Source: Lachnospiraceae bacterium (GTDB lineage Bacteria; Bacillota; Clostridia; Lachnospirales; Lachnospiraceae). From it: DNA of 62,196 nucleotides. The notes under the pieces are model-generated. The model worked only from the letters and a program-made list of their open reading frames with translations. It was not told the DNA's origin and ran no database searches. Within the stretch, counting starts at the first letter, position 1. Each line of letters opens with the position of its first letter. The DNA is taken from the NCBI GenBank assembly GCA_017552715.1, contig JAFZOW010000018.1:1-62196 (forward strand), written 5' to 3'. Made by a program: the position numbers and the translations under genes. This document shows positions 44,001 through 52,329 of this stretch, in pieces.

Positions 44001-44500
44001 GGCTTTGCCATGATTTCGGCAAGCTCATGATCATCGATACGGTCTTTGTGTACGGGCGCTCCCTTCTGGATACGGAGTACGAGATCCTGCGCAGCCATGC
44101 CCCCATGGGTGCAAAGCTTCTGTCCGAGCACGAATCCACGAAGGAATATGCGGAAGTGGCCCTGCTGCATCACCGCTGGTACGACGATACCGACGGATAT
44201 CCTGAGGATTCCGAAGAAGGCAGGAACAACACCATCGTGGACATCATAAGCTGCGCGGACTGCATGGATGCCGCCACTGACCGGGTGGGCCGCAGCTACA
44301 ACAAAGGCAAGACCCTGGACCAGTACATCCGCGAAGTGGATGAGGGCTCCGGGACCCAATATGCGCCGTATATGGATGAGCTCTTACATGTACCCGCCGT
44401 GCGCAAGGATCTGGAATACCTGCTGAGCACGGGAAGACAGTCCGTATACCGTGATACCTATCGTCTGCTCTGCCGCGTGCAGGATGAGACGACCATTTAA
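41090..44500 (+). CDS. M32 carboxypeptidase fused to HD-GYP-like domain
   Basis: The protein has 1136 residues from ATG 41090 (ATG 41084 is an alternative; neither has a ribosome site). Residues 1-~500 are an M32 (Taq-type) carboxypeptidase: SFDQMTICP near the start, zinc motif HECGH at 269-273, and GMHESVSRFYENVIGRS near 300, whose Glu is the third ligand. M32 enzymes normally end at ~500 residues. Here a helical region of about 400 residues follows, then an HD-type phosphohydrolase domain with HSRMV, CHDFGK (His974/Asp975) and HHRWYDDTDGYP (1027-1038), close to the HD-GYP signature HHExxDGxGYP but with altered spacing. Cytosolic. A signalling or nucleotide-controlled peptidase is possible. 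The next gene is a receiver protein, 10 bases away. Confidence 0.85.
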   Translation: MNVEKLAYIKEQLKCEERLSQAASILSFDQMTICPEKGREALGDSLVTLSSYAFPLTHNEEFFRAVEEVWAERDGLDEWDRALIERLDRELRHERKVSPEFNERITSTLNRAWLDWSKAREEDSLALFLPSLKEVIGLQKERMSLWDCDEREAALSNYGRMLECFERGIGIEKLDRLFTESRERIRSLLDRILSSNKEIRTDFLHRSVRDDQQQTIAKYLLELLGFDADRGYMAESEHPFTDNMSRHDTRITTHYYSDNFLSSIYSVIHECGHALFEQLQPQENFEYFITDNKTMGMHESVSRFYENVIGRSRAFIRLIYPKICEVFPQVMRDVTEDELYEAVNFVEPSLIRTDADELTYTLHIIIRYEIEKELIDGSLDPKDAEELWEKKYAEYLGVRPERDREGLLQDVHWASDFGYFPAYALGNFYNAMYKKTMAESLDIDEAVEAGDFASINAWMRDHVFAKGDRLSPAEWIRDITGRELTASDFLDYLEEKYTTVYELDKPELSDRLANEYVRRADRIRRLSSPLLDELSSADAYSALLTDNFLRIGELADENRSMLKMLVDPALESGEQLSETVITRLKDFNVLLLDAVNGDELDIPVASLVNDRLKADAADKGDESYYIHQLDKEIEDCYMMINMTARIDSVCDISRRYREKGLIALDQLLKWVDKERFLSLDRECRRIVMVNTRYGPCLHEYQDDSPDCAKASAWRLDMLEKSLGYADDPFYREALPDYDWRYHIFRCYNYISTTEAGGFVNENCRRIASHMDDYQKLWESDPEYFGSLISEKELRMTILSAYYRAGQLKQSELKECILEIYYSRDVKQFDDIGYIDNVQSIVEYVAQSKYGIPDEEMRYTINAMYRSAVSFAFRMPKLSKLTSWLAGYSDLIRKFPDIPGGMSFEELGLNLLAAFHPPSYIHSRMVAKLAACLAGHLVDLHPELFVRVCGCDSKYRAYLFREKICDHAYHAGLCHDFGKLMIIDTVFVYGRSLLDTEYEILRSHAPMGAKLLSEHESTKEYAEVALLHHRWYDDTDGYPEDSEEGRNNTIVDIISCADCMDAATDRVGRSYNKGKTLDQYIREVDEGSGTQYAPYMDELLHVPAVRKDLEYLLSTGRQSVYRDTYRLLCRVQDETTI

Positions 44501-44510
44501 GAGGACGATC

Positions 44511-44885
44511 ATGACCGGTGAGAAAAAGAAACTCCTGATCATTGATGATGATCCGGTATATATGAAGATGATCCGTGCCTGGCTGACGGAGCGCTACAGT
44601 CTGGTGATGACCGTCAGCGGGGAGCAGGCCTTTGCCTGGCTGAAGAATAACCGGCCGGCACTGATCCTGCTGGATTATGAAATGCCTGTAATGCCCGGTC
44701 CTCAGGTAATGGAGAAGCTTCGGAATGAGGAGGCCTGGAAGGACATTCCCGTGGTGCTGCTCACGGGAAAGAACGACAGGGAGAGTATCATGCGTATCCT
44801 GTCTCTGGGACCGGCGGATTATCTTCTGAAAAATATCGGACAGGCAGAACTGTTAAAAAAACTTGAGGAGGTACTGGAAAAATGA
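44511..44885 (+). CDS. Stand-alone response-regulator receiver protein
   Basis: The protein has 124 residues from the ATG at 44511, with GAGG six bases upstream. It is a CheY-like receiver: acidic pocket IDDDP at 11-15, phosphoacceptor Asp55 in LLDYEMP, LLTGK carrying the switch Thr, and YLLKN with the conserved Lys. There is no output domain, so it acts through protein contacts. It follows the M32/HD-GYP fusion by 10 bases and overlaps the HflK-like gene by 4 bases, suggesting the receiver controls one of these partners. No histidine kinase is present in the window. Confidence 0.9.
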   Translation: MTGEKKKLLIIDDDPVYMKMIRAWLTERYSLVMTVSGEQAFAWLKNNRPALILLDYEMPVMPGPQVMEKLRNEEAWKDIPVVLLTGKNDRESIMRILSLGPADYLLKNIGQAELLKKLEEVLEK

Positions 44886-45826
44886 GAAATCCCTTTGACA
44901 GACGGGATGTGGATGCGGCGCTGCACTTTCCTGTGATGAAAGTAGTGTGGGGCGTGCTGCTGGCCGTGGTGCTGCTGATCCTGGCGGGAGGCAGTTTTTA
45001 CAATGTGAGTGAGCAGCAGAACGCGGTGCTGACCATGTTCGGCAAGGTGATGCGCACCGACACTGCGGGCCTGTATTTTAAGGTCCCGCTGATCCAGAAG
45101 GTGAAGATCGTTGACATCACCACCCACGGAACAGGCGTAGGCTACACCATCAGCACGGAAGGGCAGAACATCGCCGATCCGGGGAACGGCATCATGATCA
45201 CCTCGGATTTCAATCTGCTGGACATCGATTTTTATCTGGAATACCGGGTATCGGATCCGGTGGCTTATCTTTACGCTTCGGACAATCCGGAGGAGATACT
45301 GAAGAATGTTGCCTTATCCAGCATACGTTCCATCGTGGCGGATTACACGGTAGATGAGGCTATGACCACGGCCAAGGGGCAGATCCAGGCCGAGGTTAAG
45401 GAGGATATGCTGCGGGAGCTGATGGAAAACGATATCGGCCTCACGGTGGTGAACATCACCGTACAGGATTCCGAGCCTCCCACGGATGCCATCAAGCAGG
45501 CTTTCAAGGCGGTGGAAACCGCAAAGCAGGGTGCCGATACTGCCCGGAACAATGCGCTGGCTTATCAGAACGAACAGCTGCCCGGAGCCGAGGCGGATGC
45601 GGACAGCATCATTCAGGGTGCGGAAGCGGACAAAGCCGCCCGTATTGCCGAAGCGGAAGGCCAGGTGGCACGTTTCAACGAGATGTATGAACAGTACAAG
45701 CTCTATCCTTATATAACACGTAAACGTATGTACTACGAGGCACTGGAGGAAGTGCTGCCGGGACTGAAGGTCATCATCACCGACGGCGATACCCAGACCA
45801 TGCTGCCGTTAGAAAAGTTTAACTGA
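44882..45826 (+). CDS. hflK: HflK-like SPFH/Band-7 membrane protein
   Basis: The 314-residue protein has one N-terminal membrane helix (about residues 20-40: VVWGVLLAVVLLILAGG). It is followed by a Band-7/SPFH domain starting NVSEQQNAVLTMFGKVMRTDTAGLYFKVP, then a long helical region with EAEGQVARFNEMY. The family forms large membrane rings with HflC that modulate the FtsH protease and membrane domains. It starts in an ATGA overlap with the receiver gene and lies 13 bases before the HflC-like gene. The pairing and order match hflK-hflC elsewhere, but the upstream partners are unusual. Confidence 0.88.
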   Translation: MRNPFDRRDVDAALHFPVMKVVWGVLLAVVLLILAGGSFYNVSEQQNAVLTMFGKVMRTDTAGLYFKVPLIQKVKIVDITTHGTGVGYTISTEGQNIADPGNGIMITSDFNLLDIDFYLEYRVSDPVAYLYASDNPEEILKNVALSSIRSIVADYTVDEAMTTAKGQIQAEVKEDMLRELMENDIGLTVVNITVQDSEPPTDAIKQAFKAVETAKQGADTARNNALAYQNEQLPGAEADADSIIQGAEADKAARIAEAEGQVARFNEMYEQYKLYPYITRKRMYYEALEEVLPGLKVIITDGDTQTMLPLEKFN

Positions 45827-45839
45827 GGAGGAGAGAGCC

Positions 45840-46775
45840 ATGAAAAAGATAATTCCCGCGATATTGATCGTGATCGTAGTGATAGTGGTGGGATCCTCCC
45901 TTTACACGGTAAATTATAACGATGCCGTGCTGGTCAAGCAGTTCGGCCGTGTCGTGAAGGTGGTAACGGAGCCGGGACTGCATTTCAAGGTCCCCTTCAT
46001 CCAGGATACCCAGGCTATCTATGACGGAAGCCGCATCTATGATATCCCCCAGAGTGACGTGATCACCCGGGACAAGAAATCCATGATCGCCGATGACTAC
46101 GTGATCTGGACCGTAGATGATGTGATAAAGTATTACCAGACTCTGGGCGGTGTGGCAGCCCGGGCGGAGGAGCGTATCGACGCGGCGGTATACAATGCCA
46201 CAAAGAACACCATTTCTTCCATGACCCAGGATGAGGTGATCGCGGCAAGAGGCATCACCCTCACCAACATGATCACCGAGGAAGCCAATTCCGATATGGC
46301 AGGCTACGGCATCAAGATCCTCACCGCCGAGATCAAGGCACTGGATCTGCCGGAAGACAATAAGGAAGCGGTGTACGAGCGTATGATCTCGGAGCGCGGA
46401 AACATCGCGGCAGGTTATACCGCAAAGGGTGAGGCGGAGGCCAAGAAGATCCGCAACGAGACGGATAAGGAAGTGACCATCACCCTGGCTAATGCGAAGA
46501 AGGATGCCGAGGCGCTGGTAGCGGAAGGTGAAGCGGAATACATGCGCATCCTTTCCGAGGCCTATAACGATTCGGAGAAGGCGGATTTTTATAACTTTAT
46601 CCGCTCCCTGGATGCACTGAAGGCTTCCCTTAAGGGCAGCGACAATACCCTGATCCTGGACAAGGATTCGGAACTGGCCCGCATACTTTACGGTGACCTG
46701 GGTGATGAAGAGGCACCGGTGCAGATCACCCTGCCTATGCAGCCTGCGGCGGAAGAACCCGCAGCACAGAATTAA
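45840..46775 (+). CDS. hflC: HflC-like SPFH/Band-7 membrane protein
   Basis: The 311-residue protein has a GAGGAGAGAG ribosome site immediately upstream. The N-terminal membrane helix (IIPAILIVIVVIVVGSSLYTV) precedes an SPFH domain, NDAVLVKQFGRVVKVVTEPGLHFKVPFIQDTQ, typical of HflC. Next comes a helical segment, ISERGNIAAGYTAKGEAEAKKIRNETDKE, which matches the HflC pattern closely. It ends with an Ala/Glu/Pro-rich tail. It should form a complex with the HflK-like neighbour and influence membrane proteolysis. Length and motifs are normal. Confidence 0.9.
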   Translation: MKKIIPAILIVIVVIVVGSSLYTVNYNDAVLVKQFGRVVKVVTEPGLHFKVPFIQDTQAIYDGSRIYDIPQSDVITRDKKSMIADDYVIWTVDDVIKYYQTLGGVAARAEERIDAAVYNATKNTISSMTQDEVIAARGITLTNMITEEANSDMAGYGIKILTAEIKALDLPEDNKEAVYERMISERGNIAAGYTAKGEAEAKKIRNETDKEVTITLANAKKDAEALVAEGEAEYMRILSEAYNDSEKADFYNFIRSLDALKASLKGSDNTLILDKDSELARILYGDLGDEEAPVQITLPMQPAAEEPAAQN

Positions 46776-46782
46776 GAGTAGG

Positions 46783-48222
46783 ATGAATAAACTCCGGAAG
46801 GAAAAAAAGATACAGTGGTGGGGGCTTTTGCTCACACTGCTGTATTTTTTGGTTCATTTATTCATGATCTTCCGTCACGAGAGCTGGCGGGACGAGGCTT
46901 ATGTGTGGGTACTGCTGCGAAACGGAAGCTTTAAGGATATCCTGCGGGAGCTGCCCCTGGTGGGGCATCCGGGACTGTGGTTTTTCCTGCTCCTGCCTTT
47001 TGCACGGGCCGGCTTTCCCTTTGCTTTTGCGGGGATCTTTTCCCTGATCCCCATGACGGTCGCCTTGTGGCTGCTGCTTTCCGAAGAAAAGCTGCCGGCG
47101 GTCTTCCGGCTGGGAGTGGCGGCGAGCAGTGTGTTTCTGTATTTTAACCCGGTGATCTGCCGGCCTTACGGCCTGTCCGTACTGCTCTGCGTGCTGCTGA
47201 TGCGTTTCTGGCGGGGGCGCAGGGAAAAGTCGCTGCGCTATTGTGCCGCTGCGGCCCTGCTGGCCCAGACCCATGTGGTCTTTGCGGGCTTCTGCGGGGG
47301 CCTGCTTTTAGAGCTTTGGTGCTGCGGAAAGAGACAGCGCAGGAAATGCTTTGGGGATTCCCTGGTGCTTCTCGGGGGACTGATCCTCTTTGTGCTGCAG
47401 CTCTGGCAGTGGGATAAGGATAATACCACCCGGCCGCTGGATGCGGCTTCCCTGGGAAGCTATGTTACGGCAGAGCATATAAAGGAGGGACTGCGTTCCG
47501 TCTTCCTTTATAACCGGGGAGCGGTGGCATACCTTTTGCTTGGCCTGTCCCTGGCAGTGCCGGTGGTCTCCGGTATCGTATTCCTGAAGGATAAGGGGGC
47601 ATCCCACCGGGCTTTTATCCCGGCCGCCTGCGGTATGGGCTGGTTTCTTGCCATCGTATGCTGCATACGTCCCGTGGAGCACGAGCAGATGGGGATCTGT
47701 TATCTGCTCTTTCTTTTCTTTCTTTTTGCCGCAAACCTTGAGGATGCGGGAAGCTGGCACAATATGGCCTGGAGGCTGGCCCTGGGACTGACACTGCTCT
47801 TTGCCGTATCCACCTGGGCTTACACCCTGCGTATGTGCCTGAGGGACCTGAAAGGTCCTTATTCCGGAGGGAAGGAAGCCGCGGAATACATGATCAAAGA
47901 GCTGCCGGAGGGAGCACTACTGGGACTGGAGGAAAAACAGAACAGTGAGGTGCCCCTGGCTTATATGAGTGCGGCCCGGCCGGATATCCGCTACCGGAAT
48001 GCCTGGAAAAACGAAAGCTATACCTTCTTCCGCTGGAAGCACATGGAGGAGCCTTCACCCGCAAAGCTGCTGGAGGCCATGAAGGGGCAGCAGGCCGAAG
48101 GGAAAAGCTATCTGCTCACCGGCAATGAGCTGCCGGAGTCCGGGGAATACGAACTGATCTTTCAGACTTCCGGAGACAGTGTGTGGTATGAGGAATATTA
48201 TCTGTATCATATAACGGAATAG
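46783..48222 (+). CDS. Polytopic membrane protein, ArnT/PMT-like glycosyltransferase candidate
   Basis: The protein has 479 residues from the ATG at 46783, eight bases after the hflC stop; the ribosome site (AAGAGTAGG) is weak. It has about ten membrane helices. The first loop contains FRHESWRDEAYVWVLLRNGSF and LVGHPGLWFFLLLP. This acidic loop followed by HPGLW is reminiscent of GT39/GT83-type glycosyltransferases that use polyprenyl-phosphate sugars, where the first loop Asp/Glu is catalytic. The C-terminal ~130 residues are soluble. The sugar and acceptor are unknown. A terminator lies 70 bases downstream, so it is the last gene of the operon. Confidence 0.72.
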   Translation: MNKLRKEKKIQWWGLLLTLLYFLVHLFMIFRHESWRDEAYVWVLLRNGSFKDILRELPLVGHPGLWFFLLLPFARAGFPFAFAGIFSLIPMTVALWLLLSEEKLPAVFRLGVAASSVFLYFNPVICRPYGLSVLLCVLLMRFWRGRREKSLRYCAAAALLAQTHVVFAGFCGGLLLELWCCGKRQRRKCFGDSLVLLGGLILFVLQLWQWDKDNTTRPLDAASLGSYVTAEHIKEGLRSVFLYNRGAVAYLLLGLSLAVPVVSGIVFLKDKGASHRAFIPAACGMGWFLAIVCCIRPVEHEQMGICYLLFLFFLFAANLEDAGSWHNMAWRLALGLTLLFAVSTWAYTLRMCLRDLKGPYSGGKEAAEYMIKELPEGALLGLEEKQNSEVPLAYMSAARPDIRYRNAWKNESYTFFRWKHMEEPSPAKLLEAMKGQQAEGKSYLLTGNELPESGEYELIFQTSGDSVWYEEYYLYHITE

Positions 48223-48295
48223 ACTTTCTGTATTTGGTTTTATCCGAAAGATCTATACTCCCACAAACCCTGATCTAAGCACTTGTACTTTTCGT

Positions 48296-48325
48296 GCACG
48301 GATACATTGAATCCGTGCATTTTTT
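48296..48325 (+). terminator. Intrinsic terminator after the HflK/C-membrane protein operon
   Basis: GCACGGAT (48296-48303) pairs perfectly with ATCCGTGC (48311-48318) across a 7-base loop, followed by ATTTTTT. This ends transcription from the operon upstream and isolates the next GNAT-like/giant protein pair. No strong promoter was recognised between it and the next start. Confidence 0.85.
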
Positions 48326-48398
48326 GCGTGTCGCGGAAATGATCGGTGTTAGAATAAAGCGGGTTGTAAAACAGCGGATATCGAGGAAAGGAGAAATT

Positions 48399-49310
48399 AT
48401 GCTGGCTGCTAAACTGAACGCACAGGGGGTACGGGCCTTTATGCATCTTATCCCCGAAGATGTCGCGAAAGAGATCGGGCAGAGCATCTCACGTCATCCG
48501 GATGAGGCCGGGATCGGTGATGAGTTTGCTGTGTATGGGGCCTACAACGAAGAACTTGAGCTCCCCCGGGGAGCCATGGTACTTCAGAGGAGCGGCGATT
48601 CACTGATCCTTCGATCCCTCTTTGTGGAGGCTGACAGCAGAGAGATGGGCGCGGCGGGCCTGATGCTGCAGGAAGTACTCCGGGACGCTCTGTATGCGGA
48701 TGATATCGAAGGCATTGAATACCTGGCGGCAGAGGACAGCCCGGAACAGATGGAGGTGGCGGAATTCCTTGCGCGGCGCGGTTTCGCCAGGGATGAAGCC
48801 GAGGAAAAGTATTTCATTACCTCTCTTTCCGATATCCTGGCAGCCGGACGGCTTTCCAAGGCACCGGAAGGGGGAGCCGAAGCCCTTAAGGAGGTGAGCC
48901 CCGCAGCCCTGAGATCCCTCAGTAATGAACTGAGCGGAAAGGAGACCACCTTTGTCCCCCTTCCGATCAATAAAGAGGATTATGAGGAAGAGCTGAGCAT
49001 GGTGACCATGAAGGACGGGGCGATACGGGATCTGGTGCTGCTTGAAAAGGATGAAGAGGGACTGGTCCTTTCCTATGCCCTGTCACGGGGGAACGGCCTG
49101 GGGGTGATGACGGCCCTCGCTGCCGCGCTGCGCCGTGCCGAAAAGAAGTACGGCGCCGATTGTGCTCTGCGCATTCCCACGGTGACTCTTTCGGGGGAGC
49201 ATCTGGTGGAAAAGATCGTTCCCGGCGCAAGTTGCAAGAGCTTTGTACACTGTCATTATTCACTGCTTCCGTTATATAAGGCAGCTTTCGGAGAAGGAAA
49301 GGGGAGATAA
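48399..49310 (+). CDS. Two-domain GNAT-like protein paired with second giant helical protein
   Basis: The protein has 303 residues from the ATG at 48399, which has GAAAGGAG upstream. The N-terminal half shows a degenerate GNAT pattern: SLFVEADSREMGAAGLMLQEVL (loop RxxGAxG) then VAEFLARRGFARDEAEEKYFI. A second domain (residues ~170-303) contains LVLLEKDEEGLVLSYALSRGNG. The order and several positions parallel the protein at 6262-7131: core loop, FFRRF/FLARRGF segment, then a SLxEL/SLSDIL helix. The catalytic residues look weak, so it may be a non-catalytic acyl-CoA binder. Two bases separate it from the giant-protein gene, implying translation coupling. Confidence 0.72.
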   Translation: MLAAKLNAQGVRAFMHLIPEDVAKEIGQSISRHPDEAGIGDEFAVYGAYNEELELPRGAMVLQRSGDSLILRSLFVEADSREMGAAGLMLQEVLRDALYADDIEGIEYLAAEDSPEQMEVAEFLARRGFARDEAEEKYFITSLSDILAAGRLSKAPEGGAEALKEVSPAALRSLSNELSGKETTFVPLPINKEDYEEELSMVTMKDGAIRDLVLLEKDEEGLVLSYALSRGNGLGVMTALAAALRRAEKKYGADCALRIPTVTLSGEHLVEKIVPGASCKSFVHCHYSLLPLYKAAFGEGKGR

Positions 49311-49312
49311 AA

Positions 49313-52267
49313 ATGGGACTTTTTGATGATCTGTTCGTGCAGAAAAGACAAGAGCAGCAGGCTGCGCTTAACGCCACAGCCGATCACGCGCAGCAGGCGG
49401 AGGAACTGGTCCGTGGGCAGCTTACGGAGGAAAAACAGCAGTATGACCGTATCGCTGCTGCAGACGGAGAGGCACCGCTGGCTTACGATCAGGAGGATAA
49501 AAAGAAACTGGCTCCTCCGATACAGGAAGCCGGCATGAATAAAAAGACCCGTGAGAAAGTGCGGAACCGTACACTGGCCAATCTGAAAAAGGGCCGGGAG
49601 GAGGTGGGCGAACTGGCCACCAGCCAGACCATTCCCCTGATGCGCTCCATGAAAAAGAATATGAAGGTCATCGCCAAGCAGCGCGAGAAGGAAAGGATTG
49701 ACATTGCCATGCTGGCGGATACCGTTATCCCGGCGGATCTTTTTGATGTGGATCTGACGGAAGAGCATTCCCATTTTGATGTGAAGAAAGCCCTGGTCAT
49801 TAAGGACAAGCTGGACCGGATCTGGGAATACAAGCAGGAACATACGAGAGAATATGCCACTCTGGATCACGTTACAAGGGTAAAACTGGAATATCTGATC
49901 GCAATGAAGGAAGGCTATGAGCGCACCCTGAGGACCGTGCTGGCCGCCAACGGTCTGTCCGAAACGGGAGAGAAGCTTGAGGAGGACGAGATCCGCCGGG
50001 CCAGGGAGGATTACTATCCCATGAAAGAGGCTTTCCGTGAGACCGTGGAGCACGAGAATGAGGAACAGGCGCGGGCCAATACCGAGATGAAGGACAAGCT
50101 GAGGCGGGATTTCCTTGTCGGCGGAGAACTTCAGAACCGTAAGACGGCTATCCGTGACGATATAGTAAACCGCTGGGCATCCTTCCAGGCCACGCATCCG
50201 GACTGGATCGATATCCCGCATAGTTACAGGACCTCCGATTACTTTTCCAGGGTCATTTACCGTATGGTGGACGGTGATGATGAAGCCAGCTATCAGAGAA
50301 TGCGGCAGAGCATCGATGCATTTCTTCTTACACAGAACGGAGTGCTGAGCGACCAGGAAAGGGATGCCCGTTTTGAAATCCTGCGCCAGCAGATCACGCC
50401 TGAATATATCGAATACCGGAAGCAGCTTCCCCGCTTTGTCCGGGAGCTTCAGGGAAAAAACGTGGAAGAACTGATCGAGATGGCGCCGGAGATCCTTCGC
50501 TTTGAACTTTCCGCCCAGCATGTCAGCGACATCGTAAGGAAATCAAAGAACAGTAAAGGCAAGACGGTCTTCGGACTGATGGATATCAGCGAGAGCGAGC
50601 AGGAGAGCATAAATACCAATCTGTCGATCCTTACCATGATACGAAAGCGCATCGTATGTGCCACTACCCTGCGGGCGGCGCAGGCCGGCGTGCCCATCAG
50701 TCAGGATGAGCTGATGAACAATATGAAAACACTGGTCAGACCCTGCTTCACCGGCCAGACCCTCACCCAGAGACCGGCCATGATCGCCGCCCTGCAGGGA
50801 GAATACGATAAGATCAGCAAGGCGATGCCGGTGGCGATCGCTCCCCATACCGAGATCGCCCGCAAAAGTGCAGAACCTCGTATAAGCAGGCTGAGGGAGA
50901 TAGAGGCAAAGGGGAGGATGATAGAAGAAGAAAGAATTAGCGATATGCAGGCTAAGTCTTTCTTCATTGGGACAATGACCATGCCTCCCAGAGAGTATAT
51001 GCTTAGTTTTGAAGTGGCAAAGGAGACGGTGGAAGATATAAAACCTCTGTGGGATGCATTCAAAGCCAGCGGGTTTAAAACAAAAAACTCAACGGCGAAA
51101 GCCTCGGATAAGACATTTGTGGATTTTAAACAACTTATTCGTGAACTTTTCGGAGGTTTAGGGGGAGAGCTGGAAAAGGAGGACCTGGAAGGCGATATTA
51201 CCATGCTGAAGATAGATGAGATGGACGCAACCATGACCGATGTTATGGATATGCTCCAGAATCCGACAGAGGATTCGATCATGCATTTTCTTCAGCCGCT
51301 TTTGGATATTGATGTAGAACACTACCTTTCCCAATTTGACAGGGAGACATTAGAGGACCCTGCTGCAACGATGGAGATGGCAGGAAAGATACTTGCGGAG
51401 GTACATCCAATGCTTGCCCTGAAGCAGTTTTCGGAAGAGTTTATTCGGAAGGAAACCATGGGAAATGTATTATCGGATGAAGCGCATAAGAAAATCGTGG
51501 ATGCCTGCTACAGGTTGAATATGGTTCAGGCGATTGTGGCGGTGATCCCTCATCCAGCGAACTTTTCGCCAACCGAGTTTTTGGAAGTGGATCTCCCGGG
51601 GATCAAGTGCCTTTTGGAGTGTGTACAACGGACAGATGAGATGAAAGCGGTCCGGGCGCAGGCAGTCGCGGAATTTACTCAGGAGCATCCGGTGGTCGTG
51701 CACAAACTTACCGATATCAGCGCCATGCAAATTGACTCTCTGAATGGTATGATGGGTCTGAAGGTTATCAATGGGGATAATGTATCCCTGCCGTTTTCGG
51801 AAGAGGAGATGGGGAAAACACTATCGCTTGATGCTGATTTCGTAAGATCTACAGCCGAGAGACTGAAGGGTTTTTCGCTCGTTGATGAAAATGGGCGTTC
51901 AAGGGTGTTGTTCAGTTCGGATGCTAAAGAATTAGTAAGCTTTGGAAAAGAAGATTTGATATATTATACGGAGATGGCCAGAGATGCCAATCTTCTGCTT
52001 CTGGCTAACCTTAAAGACAGTGCAAAGCTGTCGGAGATCCTGGGGGAGGATACACAAAAGATACTAAAGGATTGTCGGCGGATCGGAGCTATTTCACATG
52101 CACTGGAATACAAACTACAAGGACCCGACAGACAGTTGTCAATGCTTCGACAGATGTACTATGAAGATTGTAAAGAGGTTCCTGAAACCCTGGAGATCCT
52201 GCGCGAAGAGCAGCGTATCGCTGCAGCGGAGCAGAAGGAAAAAGCCTTCCTGAGTGACAGGGTTTAA
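49313..52267 (+). CDS. Large helical protein of unknown function with AT-rich (exchanged?) central segment
   Basis: This 984-residue protein starts at an ATG behind GGGGAGATAAAA. It is charged and almost entirely predicted helix, with no signal peptide, no membrane segment and no domain I recognise. Up to about base 50900 (residue ~525) codon use is GC-rich like its neighbours. From there to about 52180 third positions become markedly AT-rich, then the last ~30 residues return to local usage. This suggests the central-to-C-terminal segment was swapped in by recombination. It parallels the giant kinase-like protein at the left edge in size class, helicity and pairing with a GNAT-like gene, but I found no UbiB-type motifs in it. 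Cytosolic by inference. Confidence 0.75.
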   Translation: MGLFDDLFVQKRQEQQAALNATADHAQQAEELVRGQLTEEKQQYDRIAAADGEAPLAYDQEDKKKLAPPIQEAGMNKKTREKVRNRTLANLKKGREEVGELATSQTIPLMRSMKKNMKVIAKQREKERIDIAMLADTVIPADLFDVDLTEEHSHFDVKKALVIKDKLDRIWEYKQEHTREYATLDHVTRVKLEYLIAMKEGYERTLRTVLAANGLSETGEKLEEDEIRRAREDYYPMKEAFRETVEHENEEQARANTEMKDKLRRDFLVGGELQNRKTAIRDDIVNRWASFQATHPDWIDIPHSYRTSDYFSRVIYRMVDGDDEASYQRMRQSIDAFLLTQNGVLSDQERDARFEILRQQITPEYIEYRKQLPRFVRELQGKNVEELIEMAPEILRFELSAQHVSDIVRKSKNSKGKTVFGLMDISESEQESINTNLSILTMIRKRIVCATTLRAAQAGVPISQDELMNNMKTLVRPCFTGQTLTQRPAMIAALQGEYDKISKAMPVAIAPHTEIARKSAEPRISRLREIEAKGRMIEEERISDMQAKSFFIGTMTMPPREYMLSFEVAKETVEDIKPLWDAFKASGFKTKNSTAKASDKTFVDFKQLIRELFGGLGGELEKEDLEGDITMLKIDEMDATMTDVMDMLQNPTEDSIMHFLQPLLDIDVEHYLSQFDRETLEDPAATMEMAGKILAEVHPMLALKQFSEEFIRKETMGNVLSDEAHKKIVDACYRLNMVQAIVAVIPHPANFSPTEFLEVDLPGIKCLLECVQRTDEMKAVRAQAVAEFTQEHPVVVHKLTDISAMQIDSLNGMMGLKVINGDNVSLPFSEEEMGKTLSLDADFVRSTAERLKGFSLVDENGRSRVLFSSDAKELVSFGKEDLIYYTEMARDANLLLLANLKDSAKLSEILGEDTQKILKDCRRIGAISHALEYKLQGPDRQLSMLRQMYYEDCKEVPETLEILREEQRIAAAEQKEKAFLSDRV

Positions 52268-52279
52268 TTCGCTTTTTGA

Positions 52280-52316
52280 TTGCGAAATGCCGCCGGATAT
52301 GGTAAAATATCCGGCG
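52280..52316 (+). promoter_or_regulatory. Promoter embedded in a perfect palindrome
   Basis: TTGCGA (52280-52285), a 17-base spacer and TAAAAT (52303-52308) form a likely promoter. Its -10 box lies within the 10-bp inverted repeat CGCCGGATAT-GGTAAA-ATATCCGGCG (52291-52316). A repressor binding the palindrome would block the -10 region. No T-tract follows, so it is not a standard terminator of the upstream gene. Confidence 0.6.
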
Positions 52317-52329
52317 TTGGAGGTGAGTT

